Shown here piece by piece: positions 1-8,211 of a stretch of 52,379 nucleotides of DNA. The notes under the pieces were generated by a model that worked only from the letters and a program-made list of their open reading frames with translations, did not search any database and was not told the origin of the DNA. The position numbers were made by a program, and so were the translations under genes. The DNA comes from Variovorax sp. OV700 (GTDB lineage Bacteria; Pseudomonadota; Gammaproteobacteria; Burkholderiales; Burkholderiaceae_C), in NCBI RefSeq assembly GCF_900099805.1, contig NZ_FNDR01000020.1, forward strand, positions 1 through 52,379, written 5' to 3'. Position 1 is the stretch's first letter. Each line of letters begins with the position of its first letter.

Positions 1-134
1 ACACCCCGGTGCTGACGGTGGACGTCTGGGAGCACGCCTACTACATCGACTACCGCAACCTGCGCCCCAAGTTCGTGGAGACCTTCCTGGCCAAGCTGGT
101 CAACTGGGACTTCGCGGCAAAGAACTTCGGTTGA
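1..134 (+). CDS. sodB: Superoxide dismutase (Fe/Mn type), C-terminal fragment
   Basis: The window opens inside this gene; the reading frame starts at base 3 and ends at the TGA at 132-134, leaving 43 residues. The fragment carries the hallmark DVWEHAYYIDYRN, in which the Asp and His are metal ligands of Fe/Mn superoxide dismutases, followed by the usual C-terminal run ending VNWDFAAKNFG. The enzyme converts superoxide to oxygen and hydrogen peroxide in the cytoplasm. The short C-terminus and the YYIDYRN form suggest the iron type, SodB, but metal choice cannot be settled from this fragment. The stop codon lies inside a 9-bp inverted repeat that may end transcription. Confidence 0.93.
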   Translation, partial: TPVLTVDVWEHAYYIDYRNLRPKFVETFLAKLVNWDFAAKNFG

Positions 135-149
135 CGGCAGCCGAAGTTC
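122..149. terminator. Hairpin spanning the sodB stop codon
   Basis: GAACTTCGG (122-130) and CCGAAGTTC (141-149) are perfect 9-bp arms around a 10-base loop that contains the sodB stop codon. There is no clear T tract, so this may be a Rho-independent-like hairpin or a 3' stabilising stem. It lies between convergent genes and could serve both. Confidence 0.5.
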
Positions 150-164
150 CTGCCGGCGGCATCC

Positions 165-542
165 TCACTCGTTGACGAGGTTCAGGATGTTGCCGTCCGG
201 GTCCTTGAACCAGGCGACCTTCATCTTGTCCATGACGTGGATGTCGCCCGTGAGCGTTGTGTTCGGCATGTCGTAGTGCTCGAAGCTTACGCCCTTGGCC
301 TTGAGCGCGGCCACGACCCGCTCCAGGTCGTCACCCACTGCCCAGGTCACGGCCGTGGCCTGGTTGGTGCCGGCGAATGACGACTGGTAGACATTGATAC
401 GGGTGTTACCGCTGCGGTAGGCGATCATGCCCTCGCAATCCGTGTCGGCCGGCGACAGGCCCAGCGTGTCCTCGTAGAAGCGGCGGGCCGCGCCAAGGTC
501 TTTCACCGCGAGGTTGGCCACGGCATTGATGTTTCCGAGCAT
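165..542 (-). CDS. VOC superfamily (glyoxalase/bleomycin resistance-like) protein
   Basis: This 125-residue protein has the length and pattern of a single VOC protein with two beta-alpha-beta-beta-beta modules. It opens with NAVANLAVKDLGAARRFYEDTLGL, the usual first module, and ends with KVAWFKDPDGNILNLV, the usual last strand with the DPDGN turn and C-terminal metal-site region. Family members include glyoxalases, dioxygenases and drug-binding proteins, and the substrate cannot be read from sequence. It stands alone, convergent with sodB and with its 5' end facing the Bug receptor gene. Family assignment is secure; function is unknown. Confidence 0.85.
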   Translation of the reverse strand: MLGNINAVANLAVKDLGAARRFYEDTLGLSPADTDCEGMIAYRSGNTRINVYQSSFAGTNQATAVTWAVGDDLERVVAALKAKGVSFEHYDMPNTTLTGDIHVMDKMKVAWFKDPDGNILNLVNE

Positions 543-741
543 GGCGGTCTCCTGTGTGGATGGACTCCCATCTTCTGCGTCGCAGTGGCCATGTCAAGCC
601 GCCGCTACCCGATAGGGCCCCCATCTCGAACGAAGAAAACCACGCAGCCGCGCCCTGCGGCACACTGCACCCTTGGTGCAGTGCCCGACGAGGCCTGAAG
701 CCTGACCCACCGATTTGCTCCCCCGATACAGAGACAAACCC

Positions 742-1731
742 ATGATCCGCAAACTCACCCGCTCGCTGGCCCTGGCGCTGGCGCTTCCCCTGGCCGTTTC
801 CCTCACGTTCAGCACGGCCGCCCACGCGCAGGCCTACCCCGCCAAGCCCGTGCGCATGATCGTGCCGTTCCCGCCCGGCGGCGGCACCGACATCCTGGCG
901 CGGCTGGTGGCGCAGAAGCTCACCGAGGCCAACCACTGGACCGTGGTGCCCGACAACCGCGCGGGCGCCGGCGGCACCATCGGCATTGCCGAGGCCGCGC
1001 GCGCCGCGCCCACGGGCTACGACATCGTGATGGGCCAGAAGGACAACATGGTCGTCGCGCCCTGGCTCTACAAGAACCTGAGCTACAACCCGGTGAAGGA
1101 CCTCACGGCCGTGGCCCACGTGGCCTACACGCCGGTGGTGATCGTCACGCAGGCCAACTCGAAGTTCAAGACGCTGAACGACGTGGTGACCGCCGCGCGC
1201 GCCGCGCCCGACACCGTCACCTACGGCTCGCCGGGCAACGGCACCACCATTCACCTGGCCGGCGAGATCTTCAACGGCGCCGCCCAGATCAAGATGCGCC
1301 ACGTGCCCTACAAGGGCTCCAATGCGGCCATGATGGATGTGCTCGCGGGCAACGTCGACCTGATGGTGTCGTCGGTGCCCTCCGCGCTGGCGCAGATCAA
1401 GGCGGGCAAGCTGCGTCCGCTGGCCGTGACCTCGGCCAAGCGCAGCACCTCGCTGCCCGACACGCCCACCGTGGCCGAGCTCGGCTACAAGGGCTTCGAC
1501 GTGTCCACCTGGTACGGCATCTTCGTGCCGGCCAAGACGCCGAAGGACGTGATCGCCACGCTGAATACGGAAGTCAACAAGCTGCTGGCCACGCCCGAAA
1601 TGAAGGCCGCCATCGTCGCCCAGGGCGCCGAGCCGCAGAGCATGACGCCGGAACAGTTCGAGACGCTGTTGAAGACCGACTACGAGAAGTGGAAGGGCAT
1701 CGTGCAAGCCTCGGGCGCGACCATCGAATAA
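742..1731 (+). CDS. Bug/TctC family periplasmic solute receptor (orphan)
   Basis: The 329-residue product has an N-terminal signal peptide (MIRKLTRSLALALALPL to an AHAQ cleavage site) and the Bug fold: YPAKPVRMIVPFPPGGGTDILAR, then VVPDNRAGAGGTIG, HVPYKGSNAA and TPTVAELG. Such receptors bind carboxylates and normally feed a tripartite tricarboxylate transporter made of TctA and TctB. No membrane partner lies nearby, as is usual for the expanded Bug sets of Bordetella, Cupriavidus and Variovorax. The ATG at 742 is chosen because it begins a normal signal peptide; the in-frame ATG at 715 would add nine residues ahead of it. Ligand unknown. Confidence 0.93.
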   Translation: MIRKLTRSLALALALPLAVSLTFSTAAHAQAYPAKPVRMIVPFPPGGGTDILARLVAQKLTEANHWTVVPDNRAGAGGTIGIAEAARAAPTGYDIVMGQKDNMVVAPWLYKNLSYNPVKDLTAVAHVAYTPVVIVTQANSKFKTLNDVVTAARAAPDTVTYGSPGNGTTIHLAGEIFNGAAQIKMRHVPYKGSNAAMMDVLAGNVDLMVSSVPSALAQIKAGKLRPLAVTSAKRSTSLPDTPTVAELGYKGFDVSTWYGIFVPAKTPKDVIATLNTEVNKLLATPEMKAAIVAQGAEPQSMTPEQFETLLKTDYEKWKGIVQASGATIE

Positions 1732-1794
1732 GTGCGCGGCTATCGCAAAATGGCGTCTCCACAACAAGCCGCATCGAAGGGCATGGAGACAGCA

Positions 1795-2838
1795 ATGGCA
1801 CAGCGCAAGAACGACGATTCGAAGAACGCCTTCCTGCTGAAGACAACCGCCCTGGCGGCAGTTGTCGTCGCGCTGGTGCAGGGCTGCGCGCAGACGACAC
1901 CGCCGCAGCAGCAGGCGCCATCGGAGGCCACCGTTGCCGCGCATGTGGCGGCCGCCACGCGCGCTGCCGGCGCCGACCTTGCGCCGCTGCTGACGCTCTG
2001 CAAACCCGCGCCCGCCGCGCGACCAGCGCAGGCCGAACTGGACAAGGGCCTGGCCGCTTTCATCGCCAAGCCCGCACCGCCGCCGGGCCAGGCTTTCGAC
2101 AACCTGTATTTCGTGGGCGCCGACTGGGTCAGCGCCTGGGCCATCAAGACCTCGGACGGCATCATCCTCATCGATGCGCTCAACACCCAGGCGGAGGCCG
2201 CGGCGCTCATCGAGGGCGGCATGCGCAAGCTGGGGCTCGATCCGGCGCAGATCAAATACGTGCTCGTGACGCACGGGCACGGCGACCACTACGGCGGCGC
2301 ACCGTACCTCGCTGAGAAGTACCGTGCGCGCGTGGTGATGAGCGACATCGACTGGACCATGACAGAGACCCGGCTCGAATTCGCAACGCCGATCTGGGGC
2401 GCGCCGCCGAAGCGCGATGTTTCGGTGAAGGACGGCGACCGCATCACGCTCGGCGATACGACTGTGACGCTGTACGTCACTCCGGGCCACACCATGGGCA
2501 CCATTTCGCCGGTGTTCGACGTGACGGCCGGCGGGCGGAAGCACCGCGCCATGCTGTGGGGCGGCACCGGCTTCAATTTCGGCAAGGACGTGCCGCGGCT
2601 GAACAGCTACATCGATTCGACGCGGCGCATGGGCACTGTGACGCAGGCTGAGCGCATCGACGTGATGCTGTCGAACCACTCGAACATCGATGATTCGCAG
2701 GCCAAGCTGGCTGCGTTGCGGCAGCAGCCCGCACCGGCGGCGAATCCCTTCGTGCTTGGGACCCCGACAGTGCAACGGGCACTGTCGGTAATGGGCGAAT
2801 GCGCGCAGGCGCAGCGCGACCGGTTCGCGATGCAGTGA
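1795..2838 (+). CDS. Metallo-beta-lactamase-fold hydrolase, probable lipoprotein (subclass B3-like)
   Basis: The protein of about 347 residues has a hydrophobic leader ending VQGCAQ, which resembles a lipobox, so it is probably exported and perhaps lipid-anchored. The zinc site is visible: THGHGDHYGG near residue 160 (HxHxDH), TPGHTMGT, and SNHSNID supplying the last His. The spacing and the GHTMGTISPVF segment resemble subclass B3 metallo-beta-lactamases and their hydrolase relatives. The ATG at 1795 is chosen because GGAGA precedes it at six bases; GTG at 1732 or ATG at 1750 or 1783 would extend the N-terminus. Whether it hydrolyses beta-lactams cannot be told; many soil relatives are lactonases or general hydrolases. 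The gene follows the Bug receptor closely and may be co-transcribed. Confidence 0.85.
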   Translation: MAQRKNDDSKNAFLLKTTALAAVVVALVQGCAQTTPPQQQAPSEATVAAHVAAATRAAGADLAPLLTLCKPAPAARPAQAELDKGLAAFIAKPAPPPGQAFDNLYFVGADWVSAWAIKTSDGIILIDALNTQAEAAALIEGGMRKLGLDPAQIKYVLVTHGHGDHYGGAPYLAEKYRARVVMSDIDWTMTETRLEFATPIWGAPPKRDVSVKDGDRITLGDTTVTLYVTPGHTMGTISPVFDVTAGGRKHRAMLWGGTGFNFGKDVPRLNSYIDSTRRMGTVTQAERIDVMLSNHSNIDDSQAKLAALRQQPAPAANPFVLGTPTVQRALSVMGECAQAQRDRFAMQ

Positions 2839-2850
2839 TCCCGTCTTGCT

Positions 2851-2959
2851 CCTTCCCCCTCTGGGGGAAGGTTGGGATGGGGGCGGCTCCCGTGTTCGGC
2901 GCTGCGCAGAGGTAAAGGCCGTCGTGCCCCCACCCCTGCCCTCCCCCGTAAGGGGAGGG
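2851..2959. repeat. Intergenic GC-rich palindromic repeat, double hairpin
   Basis: Two stems frame this element: CCTTCCCCC/GGGGGAAGG (2851-2859 with 2863-2871) and CCCTCCCC/GGGGAGGG (2939-2946 with 2952-2959). The inner edges, GGGATGGGGGC and GCCCCCACCCC, are also complementary with one mismatch, so the whole unit can fold as a cruciform. I associate such elements with Comamonadaceae genomes. Lying between convergent genes, it probably also works as a bidirectional transcription end. Confidence 0.75.
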
Positions 2960-2973
2960 AGAAATGCATGGGG

Positions 2974-3231
2974 TCAGTCAGGCGTGAACTTCTTGTTGAA
3001 GATGTCCACGTCCGACGCCAGCTCGAAGGTCGCCACCTGCCCCATCTTCCCGTCGCTCAGGCGGCAGGCTGCAAACAGGCTGTAGCGGCCCTTGAAATAG
3101 AACTCCTCCATCACGATCAGCGCGTACGGATACGGCACGAAGACCTGGTGTTCGAAGATGACGCGGTGCACGTTCCTCGGCGAAGGAAAGAGCTTGTAGT
3201 CGCTGGTGTCGATCGACTTTGCGGTGGCCAT
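2974..3231 (-). CDS. Small protein of unknown function (85 aa)
   Basis: I do not recognise this 85-residue protein. It has no signal peptide or membrane segment. It is rich in aromatic residues (HRVIFEHQVFVPYPYALIVMEEFYFKGRY), and a segment RLSDGKMGQVATFELASDVD looks like beta strands, suggesting a small cytoplasmic beta-rich fold. It lies 29 bases downstream of the SDR gene on the same strand and probably shares its transcript. Its reading is supported by a full ATG-to-stop frame with normal local codon use, and no competing frame makes better sense. Confidence 0.6.
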   Translation of the reverse strand: MATAKSIDTSDYKLFPSPRNVHRVIFEHQVFVPYPYALIVMEEFYFKGRYSLFAACRLSDGKMGQVATFELASDVDIFNKKFTPD

Positions 3232-3260
3232 GTCTTTGTGCTCGTATTCGTTTTTTGCGT

Positions 3261-4025
3261 TCAGGCGGGATCACGCACGTCGGCCACGGGGTTGCTGCCG
3301 AAATCCGAACGCGCCAGGCACTTGAGCACCTTGGCCGCTGCAGTGGCAGGGCTGTCGAGCATGCCATCGTTCTTCAGGCGTTCGAAACGGATGCGGTCCG
3401 GAAACTTCTCGGCCGATGCGCCGCGCAGCTGCACCTGCATGTCGGTGTCGATCACGCCGGGTGCGAGCGAGACGATGCGCGCGCCGTTCGGTGCGGCGGC
3501 TTCCTCGAGCGCCACGGCACGCGAGAAGTGGTCCATGCCGGCCTTGGCTGCGCAATAGGGCGCCTGGCTGCCCATGGCGTTGCGGCCGAGGCCCGACGAA
3601 ATGTTCAGCACCTTGCGCGCGCCATGCCATTCGCGCGTGGCGCCAAGGAACGCGGCCGTCAGCAGCATCGGCGCCTCCAGGCCGATACGCAGCGCCTGCG
3701 ACAGTTCGGCACCGACGGCACTCGCGAGTGGCGCGGGGTTGCCGACGGTGCCGGCGTTGTTGATCAGGGTCACGCTGTCGAAGCGCTGGCCGTCGAACGT
3801 CTTGAGCCAGGCCGAGACGCGGGCCGATGCGGCAACGGGGTCGGACAGGTCCTGCTCCCACTGGATGAGTTCGGCGCCGGCCCGTTGCGCCAGCTCGGCG
3901 AGCTGCGGGTCCTGCCGGCGTGAAATGCCGAGCACCATGTGACCGGCTTGCAGCAGCTGTTGGGCCATGGCATGGCCCAGGCCGCGCGAGGCACCGGTGA
4001 TCAGGGTGAGGTGGGAAGCGGTCAT
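3261..4025 (-). CDS. SDR family NAD(P)-dependent oxidoreductase
   Basis: A classical short-chain dehydrogenase of 254 residues. The cofactor motif TGASRGLG is near residue 10, NNAG follows, and the active-site set is S in NISSGLGRN followed by Y and K in PYCAAKAG. LAPGVIDTDMQ is the typical post-catalytic loop. The pattern resembles sepiapterin reductase/benzil reductase-type SDRs such as Bacillus YueD, which reduce diketones, but the substrate cannot be fixed. The ATG at 4025 starts directly before the Rossmann strand; a longer frame reaches upstream only as noise. Probably transcribed with the 85-residue protein downstream. Confidence 0.88.
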   Translation of the reverse strand: MTASHLTLITGASRGLGHAMAQQLLQAGHMVLGISRRQDPQLAELAQRAGAELIQWEQDLSDPVAASARVSAWLKTFDGQRFDSVTLINNAGTVGNPAPLASAVGAELSQALRIGLEAPMLLTAAFLGATREWHGARKVLNISSGLGRNAMGSQAPYCAAKAGMDHFSRAVALEEAAAPNGARIVSLAPGVIDTDMQVQLRGASAEKFPDRIRFERLKNDGMLDSPATAAAKVLKCLARSDFGSNPVADVRDPA

Positions 4026-4089
4026 CGGGAAAGTCTTTCTGAAACGAAACCAGGGGGAGTAAAGGGGTTCGGATGCACGCGCGGCGTGC

Positions 4090-4560
4090 TCAGCCGGTGC
4101 GGAACTGCTTGCGCAGGAAAGCCCGGTGGCGCGCAATGTGCTGCAGCTGTGCCGGCGCAATGGTGCCGCCGAGGTCGACTTCGTCCGCGCCGTTGAGAAC
4201 CGCGTTGGCATGGGTCATCGCACGTGCCACCACCTCTTCCTCGCTCACGCCGAGCTGCGCCGCAAGGTCGAGCGCCACGCGCCGCATCGCGCGCTGCGAG
4301 AGCATCCACATCGCGCCGAAGCGGTCCCAGGCCAGTGCGGCCTCGTCGGCCTTCTCGCACTCGGCAAGAATCTCGACGAGCGGCTTGGCCAGCACGGCGT
4401 CGAGCGCGTCGATCTTCTCGGTAAGGGCCTCGTTGCGCGCGATGGCTTCCTCGAGAGTAGGCCCGGCATCGCCAGCCTTGGCCTTCGGTGCCTCGGGGGG
4501 CGGAATGAAAGCCGCTTCCGCATTCGCGGAAACGACCTGGAGCTGGTCGGACAGGGTCAT
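4090..4560 (-). CDS. Unknown protein translationally coupled to a Crp-type regulator
   Basis: This 156-residue protein is not one I recognise. It is acidic and largely helical, with a low-complexity start (PPPEAPKAKAGDAGP), a probable coiled stretch (TLEEAIARNEALTEKIDALDAVLAKPLVEILAE), and a basic C-terminus (QHIARHRAFLRKQFRTG). There is no signal peptide or membrane segment. Its ATG overlaps the stop of the upstream Crp-type gene as ATGA, so the two are translationally coupled and probably act together. The context suggests a role linked to the regulator or its operon, but that is inference only. Confidence 0.7.
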   Translation of the reverse strand: MTLSDQLQVVSANAEAAFIPPPEAPKAKAGDAGPTLEEAIARNEALTEKIDALDAVLAKPLVEILAECEKADEAALAWDRFGAMWMLSQRAMRRVALDLAAQLGVSEEEVVARAMTHANAVLNGADEVDLGGTIAPAQLQHIARHRAFLRKQFRTG

Positions 4561-5327
4561 GAGTTTTCCGTTTCCGGTGAAGGGTGCTTCTTGTTCGACA
4601 TCGCGGTGGCGCGCAGGCCCGGCAGGTCGAGCACGCGCAGCCCACCGTACTCCACGCGGATCAACCCTTGCGCCGACAGGCCGTTGAGCGCCTCGTTCAC
4701 GCGCTGGCGCGAGAGGCCGACCAGGTACGCCAGCTCCTGCTGCGTGATGCGCAGCACTTCGCCCACGCCGGGGTACAGCACCGGGTTGAACAGCGACACC
4801 AGGTTGCGAGCCACGCGCGCGTCGGGGTTGTTGAGCCGGTCGATCTCCAGCGCCGCGATGAACTGGCCGAGCCGCTCGTTGAGCTGGTTCATCACGAAGC
4901 GGTTGAAGCCGATGGAATGGTCCAGCAGCCAATGAAAGCTATCGATCGGCAGGCCTGCCACCACGCTGCGCCGCAGCGCCTGGATGTTGTAGCGGTAGGG
5001 CTCGCGCTTCATCACCGTGCCTTCGCCGAACCACCCGCCGGGCGGTATGCCGGCGTAGGTGACGGAGCCGCCGTCGGCGTTGTCGTTGCTCATCTTGAGC
5101 AGGCCCTCGACCACGCCGAACCAGTAGGTGGGCGAGCGGCCGACGCGGCAAACCAGGTCTCCGACCTCGGCCTCGCCCACCACCAGCGCGGCCTCGGCGC
5201 GGCGGCGCTCGGCCGGCGTGAGCGCGGGCAGCCACGGAATGCCGTCGAGTTCGGAGGCATTGGGAGGACGCGCGCGGTCCTTGATCGAAGCGCCGTGCAC
5301 GCTGTGGTGTGAATCGCCGTGAAGCAT
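4557..5327 (-). CDS. Crp/Fnr family transcriptional regulator
   Basis: The protein of 256 residues has an N-terminal cyclic-nucleotide-type sensor barrel (PTYWFGVVEGLLKMS, then PPGGWFGEGTVMKREPYRY, the loop equivalent to the phosphate-binding cassette), a long dimer helix, and a C-terminal winged helix with ITQQELAYLVGLSRQRVNEALNGLSAQGLI. It has no Fnr-type N-terminal Cys cluster, so it is unlikely to be an iron-sulfur oxygen sensor. It is divergent from the acyl-CoA ligase/ABC operon, and an 18-bp palindrome sits in the 84-bp gap between them, so it is the natural candidate regulator of that operon and of itself. The effector is unknown. Confidence 0.9.
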   Translation of the reverse strand: MLHGDSHHSVHGASIKDRARPPNASELDGIPWLPALTPAERRRAEAALVVGEAEVGDLVCRVGRSPTYWFGVVEGLLKMSNDNADGGSVTYAGIPPGGWFGEGTVMKREPYRYNIQALRRSVVAGLPIDSFHWLLDHSIGFNRFVMNQLNERLGQFIAALEIDRLNNPDARVARNLVSLFNPVLYPGVGEVLRITQQELAYLVGLSRQRVNEALNGLSAQGLIRVEYGGLRVLDLPGLRATAMSNKKHPSPETENS

Positions 5328-5358
5328 CGGGAAACTCCGGGGAGTAGTGTCCCTAGGA

Positions 5359-5376
5359 TTGTCGTTGGAACGACAA
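5359..5376. promoter_or_regulatory. 18-bp inverted repeat, candidate operator
   Basis: TTGTCGTT (5359-5366) and AACGACAA (5369-5376) are perfect arms around GG. The site is in the divergent gap between the Crp-type regulator (starts 5327) and the acyl-CoA ligase (starts about 5412). Its TTGnnnnnnCAA-like symmetry suits a dimeric Crp/Fnr protein, though it matches neither the E. coli CRP nor the FNR consensus. Confidence 0.7.
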
Positions 5377-5411
5377 CCCAACGTCAAAGTGAGGCCTACG
5401 ATCCGGCCACT

Positions 5412-7367
5412 GTGCAAACCACCGCCCCCACCTTCCCCCGTCTGCTGCTCGCCCATGCCCAGGCCCAGCCTGAGGCGCCCGCCATCCGCGAGAAGGACCT
5501 CGGCATCTGGCAAACCTGGAACTGGAGCGCCGTGGCGCAGGAGGTGCGCGAGATCGCGTGCGGCCTTGCGAGCATGGGCTTCAAGGCCAACGACAACCTC
5601 GCCATCGTGGGCGCCAATCGCCCGCACCTGTACATGGCCGTGATCGCGGCGCAGAGCCTGCGCGGCGTGCCTGTGCCGCTCTACCAGGATGCGGTGGCTG
5701 GCGAGATGGTCTTCATGCTGCAGGACGCCAGCATCGAGTTCGTGATCGTCGAAGACCAGGAGCAGGTCGACAAGCTGCTCGAGTGCCGCGAGCTCCAGGC
5801 GGGCAAGACGCCGAGCATTCGCCACATCATCTACGACGACCCCAAAGGCCTGCGCCATTACGACCAGCCCGGGCTCATGAGCTACGAGCAATTGCGCGAA
5901 CTGGGCCGCGAATTCGACAAGACCCACGTCGGCTACTACGACCGCGCGGTGGCGAGCGGCGAAGCCACCGACGTCGGCGTCATCCTCTACACGTCGGGCA
6001 CCACGGGCCGCCCCAAGGGCGTGTGCCAGACGCATGCGAGCTTCATCGCGGCGGGTCGCGGCGGCGTGGAGACCGACAAGCTCGGCCCGGGCGACAACAT
6101 CATGAGCTACCTGCCGATGGCGTGGGTGGGCGACCATCTGTTCTCGGTGGCGCAATGGCTGGTGGGCGGCTTCACGCTCAACTGCCCCGAGTCGTCCGAG
6201 ACGGTGATGAACGACATGCGCGAGATCGGCCCGAGCTATTACTTCGGCCCGCCGCGCACTTTCGAAGGCCTGCTCACTGCGGTGTCGATCCGCATGGAAG
6301 ACGCGGCCGCGCCCAAGCGCTGGCTGTATGCCAAGTTCATGGCGCTGGCACAGCGCGTGGGCGCCGACATCCTCAATGGCGCGCCCGTGAGCACGGGCGA
6401 CCGGCTGATGTATGGCCTGGGCAACCTGCTCATCTACGGGCCCCTGCGCAACGTGCTGGGCATGAGCCGCATCCGCGTGGCCTACACGGCGGGCGCAGCC
6501 ATCGGGCCCGACCTGTTCCGCTTCTACCGCTCCATCGGCGTGAACCTGAAGCAGTTCTACGGCCAGACCGAAACCTGCGCGTACGTCTGCCTGCAGCAGG
6601 ACGGCAAGGTCAAGCTGCAGACCGTCGGCACCGCGGCGCCGGGTATCGAACTCAAGATTGCGGACGACGGCGAGGTGCTGGTGCGCGGCGTGTCGGTGCT
6701 CAAGGAATACTACAAGCGCCCCGACGCCACGGCCGAGGTGCTCGACGCCGACGGCTACTTTCACACCGGCGATGCGGGCGTGCTCGACAGCGAAGGCCAC
6801 CTGCGCATCATCGACCGTGCCAAGGACGTGGGCCGGCTCGCGAGCGGCGCGATCTTTGCGCCCAACTACATCGAGAACAAGCTCAAGTTCTTTCCGCAGA
6901 TCAAGGAAGCCGTGTGCTTCGGCAATGCGTGCGACGAGGTCTGCGCGGCCATCAACATCGACTTCGAGGCGGTGGGCAACTGGGCCGAACGGCGCGGGCT
7001 CGCTTACGGCGGCTATGTCGACCTGGCCGGCAAGGCCGAGGTGCTGGCGCTGATCGGCGAATGCATTGCCAAGGTGAACGCCGACCTCGCGAGCGAAGAC
7101 GGCATGGGCGACACGCAGATCGCGCGCTTCCTGGTGCTGCACAAGGAGCTCGACCCCGACGACGACGAACTCACCCGCACGCGCAAAGTGCGGCGCGGCT
7201 TCATCGCCGAGAAATACGCGGTGCTGGTCAGTGCGCTCTACGGCGGCAAGACCGAGCAGTACATCGAGACCCAGGTCAAGTTCGAGGATGGACGCACCGG
7301 CGTGGTGAATGCCACGCTGAAGATCGTCGAGGCCAGGACTTTCCCCATCGTGAAGGCGGCGGCATGA
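5412..7367 (+). CDS. AMP-binding long-chain acyl-CoA synthetase-like ligase
   Basis: About 651 residues of the ANL superfamily. The AMP/phosphate loop is ILYTSGTTGRPKGV; FYGQTETCAYV is the second core motif, and YFHTGDAGVLD with RIIDRAKDVGRL is the hinge region. Length and the extended C-terminal part resemble the FadD15/long-chain acyl-CoA synthetase group, in which members also activate aryl and aryl-alkanoic acids. The GTG at 5412 is preferred because the family match begins there (VQTTAPTFPRLLLAHAQAQ); an in-frame ATG at 5319 would cross the operator palindrome. It heads an ABC transporter operon, which suggests that it traps the imported acid as a CoA thioester. Confidence 0.9.
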   Translation: MQTTAPTFPRLLLAHAQAQPEAPAIREKDLGIWQTWNWSAVAQEVREIACGLASMGFKANDNLAIVGANRPHLYMAVIAAQSLRGVPVPLYQDAVAGEMVFMLQDASIEFVIVEDQEQVDKLLECRELQAGKTPSIRHIIYDDPKGLRHYDQPGLMSYEQLRELGREFDKTHVGYYDRAVASGEATDVGVILYTSGTTGRPKGVCQTHASFIAAGRGGVETDKLGPGDNIMSYLPMAWVGDHLFSVAQWLVGGFTLNCPESSETVMNDMREIGPSYYFGPPRTFEGLLTAVSIRMEDAAAPKRWLYAKFMALAQRVGADILNGAPVSTGDRLMYGLGNLLIYGPLRNVLGMSRIRVAYTAGAAIGPDLFRFYRSIGVNLKQFYGQTETCAYVCLQQDGKVKLQTVGTAAPGIELKIADDGEVLVRGVSVLKEYYKRPDATAEVLDADGYFHTGDAGVLDSEGHLRIIDRAKDVGRLASGAIFAPNYIENKLKFFPQIKEAVCFGNACDEVCAAINIDFEAVGNWAERRGLAYGGYVDLAGKAEVLALIGECIAKVNADLASEDGMGDTQIARFLVLHKELDPDDDELTRTRKVRRGFIAEKYAVLVSALYGGKTEQYIETQVKFEDGRTGVVNATLKIVEARTFPIVKAAA

Positions 7368-7422
7368 GCCGCCGGGCCGCCCCCAAGGCGAATACCGCAG
7401 CGCGCAGCGCGGAGGTCATTGA

Positions 7423-8211
7423 ATGAGCGGCAACAGAAAAGTCGGCGACGTCATCCTCGACGTGCAGAACATCTCCCTGAGCTTCGGCGGCGTGAAGGCG
7501 CTGACGGACATCAGCTTCAACGTGCGCGAGCACGAGGTGCGGGCCATCATCGGGCCCAACGGCGCGGGCAAGAGCTCGATGCTGAACTGCATCAACGGCG
7601 TGTACTGGCCGCAGCAGGGCTCCATCACTTTCCGCGGCCAGACCTTCAAGCACATGAACTCGCGCCAGGTGGCCGAGATGGGCGTGGCACGCACCTTCCA
7701 GAACCTGGCGCTCTTCAAGGGCATGAGCGTGCTCGACAACATCATGACCGGGCGCAACCTCAAGATGAAAAGCGGGCTGTTCGCGCAAGCCCTGCGCTGG
7801 GGCCCGGCGGAACGCGAGGAGCTGCGGCACCGCGAATTCGTGGAGCACATCATCGACTTTCTCGAGATCCAGGCGCACCGCAAGACCCCGGTGGGCCGCC
7901 TGCCCTATGGCCTGCAAAAGCGCGTCGACCTGGGCCGCGCGCTCGCGATGGAGCCGCAGGTGCTGCTCCTGGACGAACCCATGGCCGGCATGAACGTGGA
8001 AGAGAAGCAGGACATGAGCCGCTTCATCCTCGACGTGAACGACGAGTTCGGCGCCACCATCGTTCTCATCGAGCACGACATGGGCGTGGTGATGGACATC
8101 TCCGACCGCGTGGTGGTGCTCGACTACGGCAAGAAGATCGGCGACGGCACACCGGATGAAGTGCGCAGCAACGAGAACGTGATCCGTGCTTACCTTGGGG
8201 TCGAACACTGA
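7423..8211 (+). CDS. Branched-chain amino acid-type ABC transporter ATPase (LivG-like)
   Basis: The 262-residue ATPase has Walker A GPNGAGKSS, Q-loop TFQNLALFKGMSVLDN, Walker B VLLLDEPMAGMN and the H-loop in IEHDMGVV. The signature segment reads PYGLQKRVD rather than the common LSGGQ, as is usual for LivG-type subunits of the HAAT family. RGQTFKHMNSRQVAEMGVARTFQ is also typical of LivG. A GGAGG lies just before the ATG. The gene overlaps the next (permease) by one base in TGATG. It powers uptake with the later LivF-like subunit. The cargo is inferred to be an aryl or acyl carboxylate from the two flanking CoA ligases. Confidence 0.93.
   Translation: MSGNRKVGDVILDVQNISLSFGGVKALTDISFNVREHEVRAIIGPNGAGKSSMLNCINGVYWPQQGSITFRGQTFKHMNSRQVAEMGVARTFQNLALFKGMSVLDNIMTGRNLKMKSGLFAQALRWGPAEREELRHREFVEHIIDFLEIQAHRKTPVGRLPYGLQKRVDLGRALAMEPQVLLLDEPMAGMNVEEKQDMSRFILDVNDEFGATIVLIEHDMGVVMDISDRVVVLDYGKKIGDGTPDEVRSNENVIRAYLGVEH

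Noticed and set aside
406..2775. A 789-codon open frame on the minus strand across the Bug and hydrolase genes
   Set aside because: It is rich in Arg, His and Gly with no domain, and is a codon-position shadow of two well-supported plus-strand genes in GC-rich DNA.
5328..7142. Upstream extension of the Crp-type reading frame to 7142
   Set aside because: The extra 600 residues are antisense to the acyl-CoA ligase and have no recognisable fold; the Crp protein starts at 5327.
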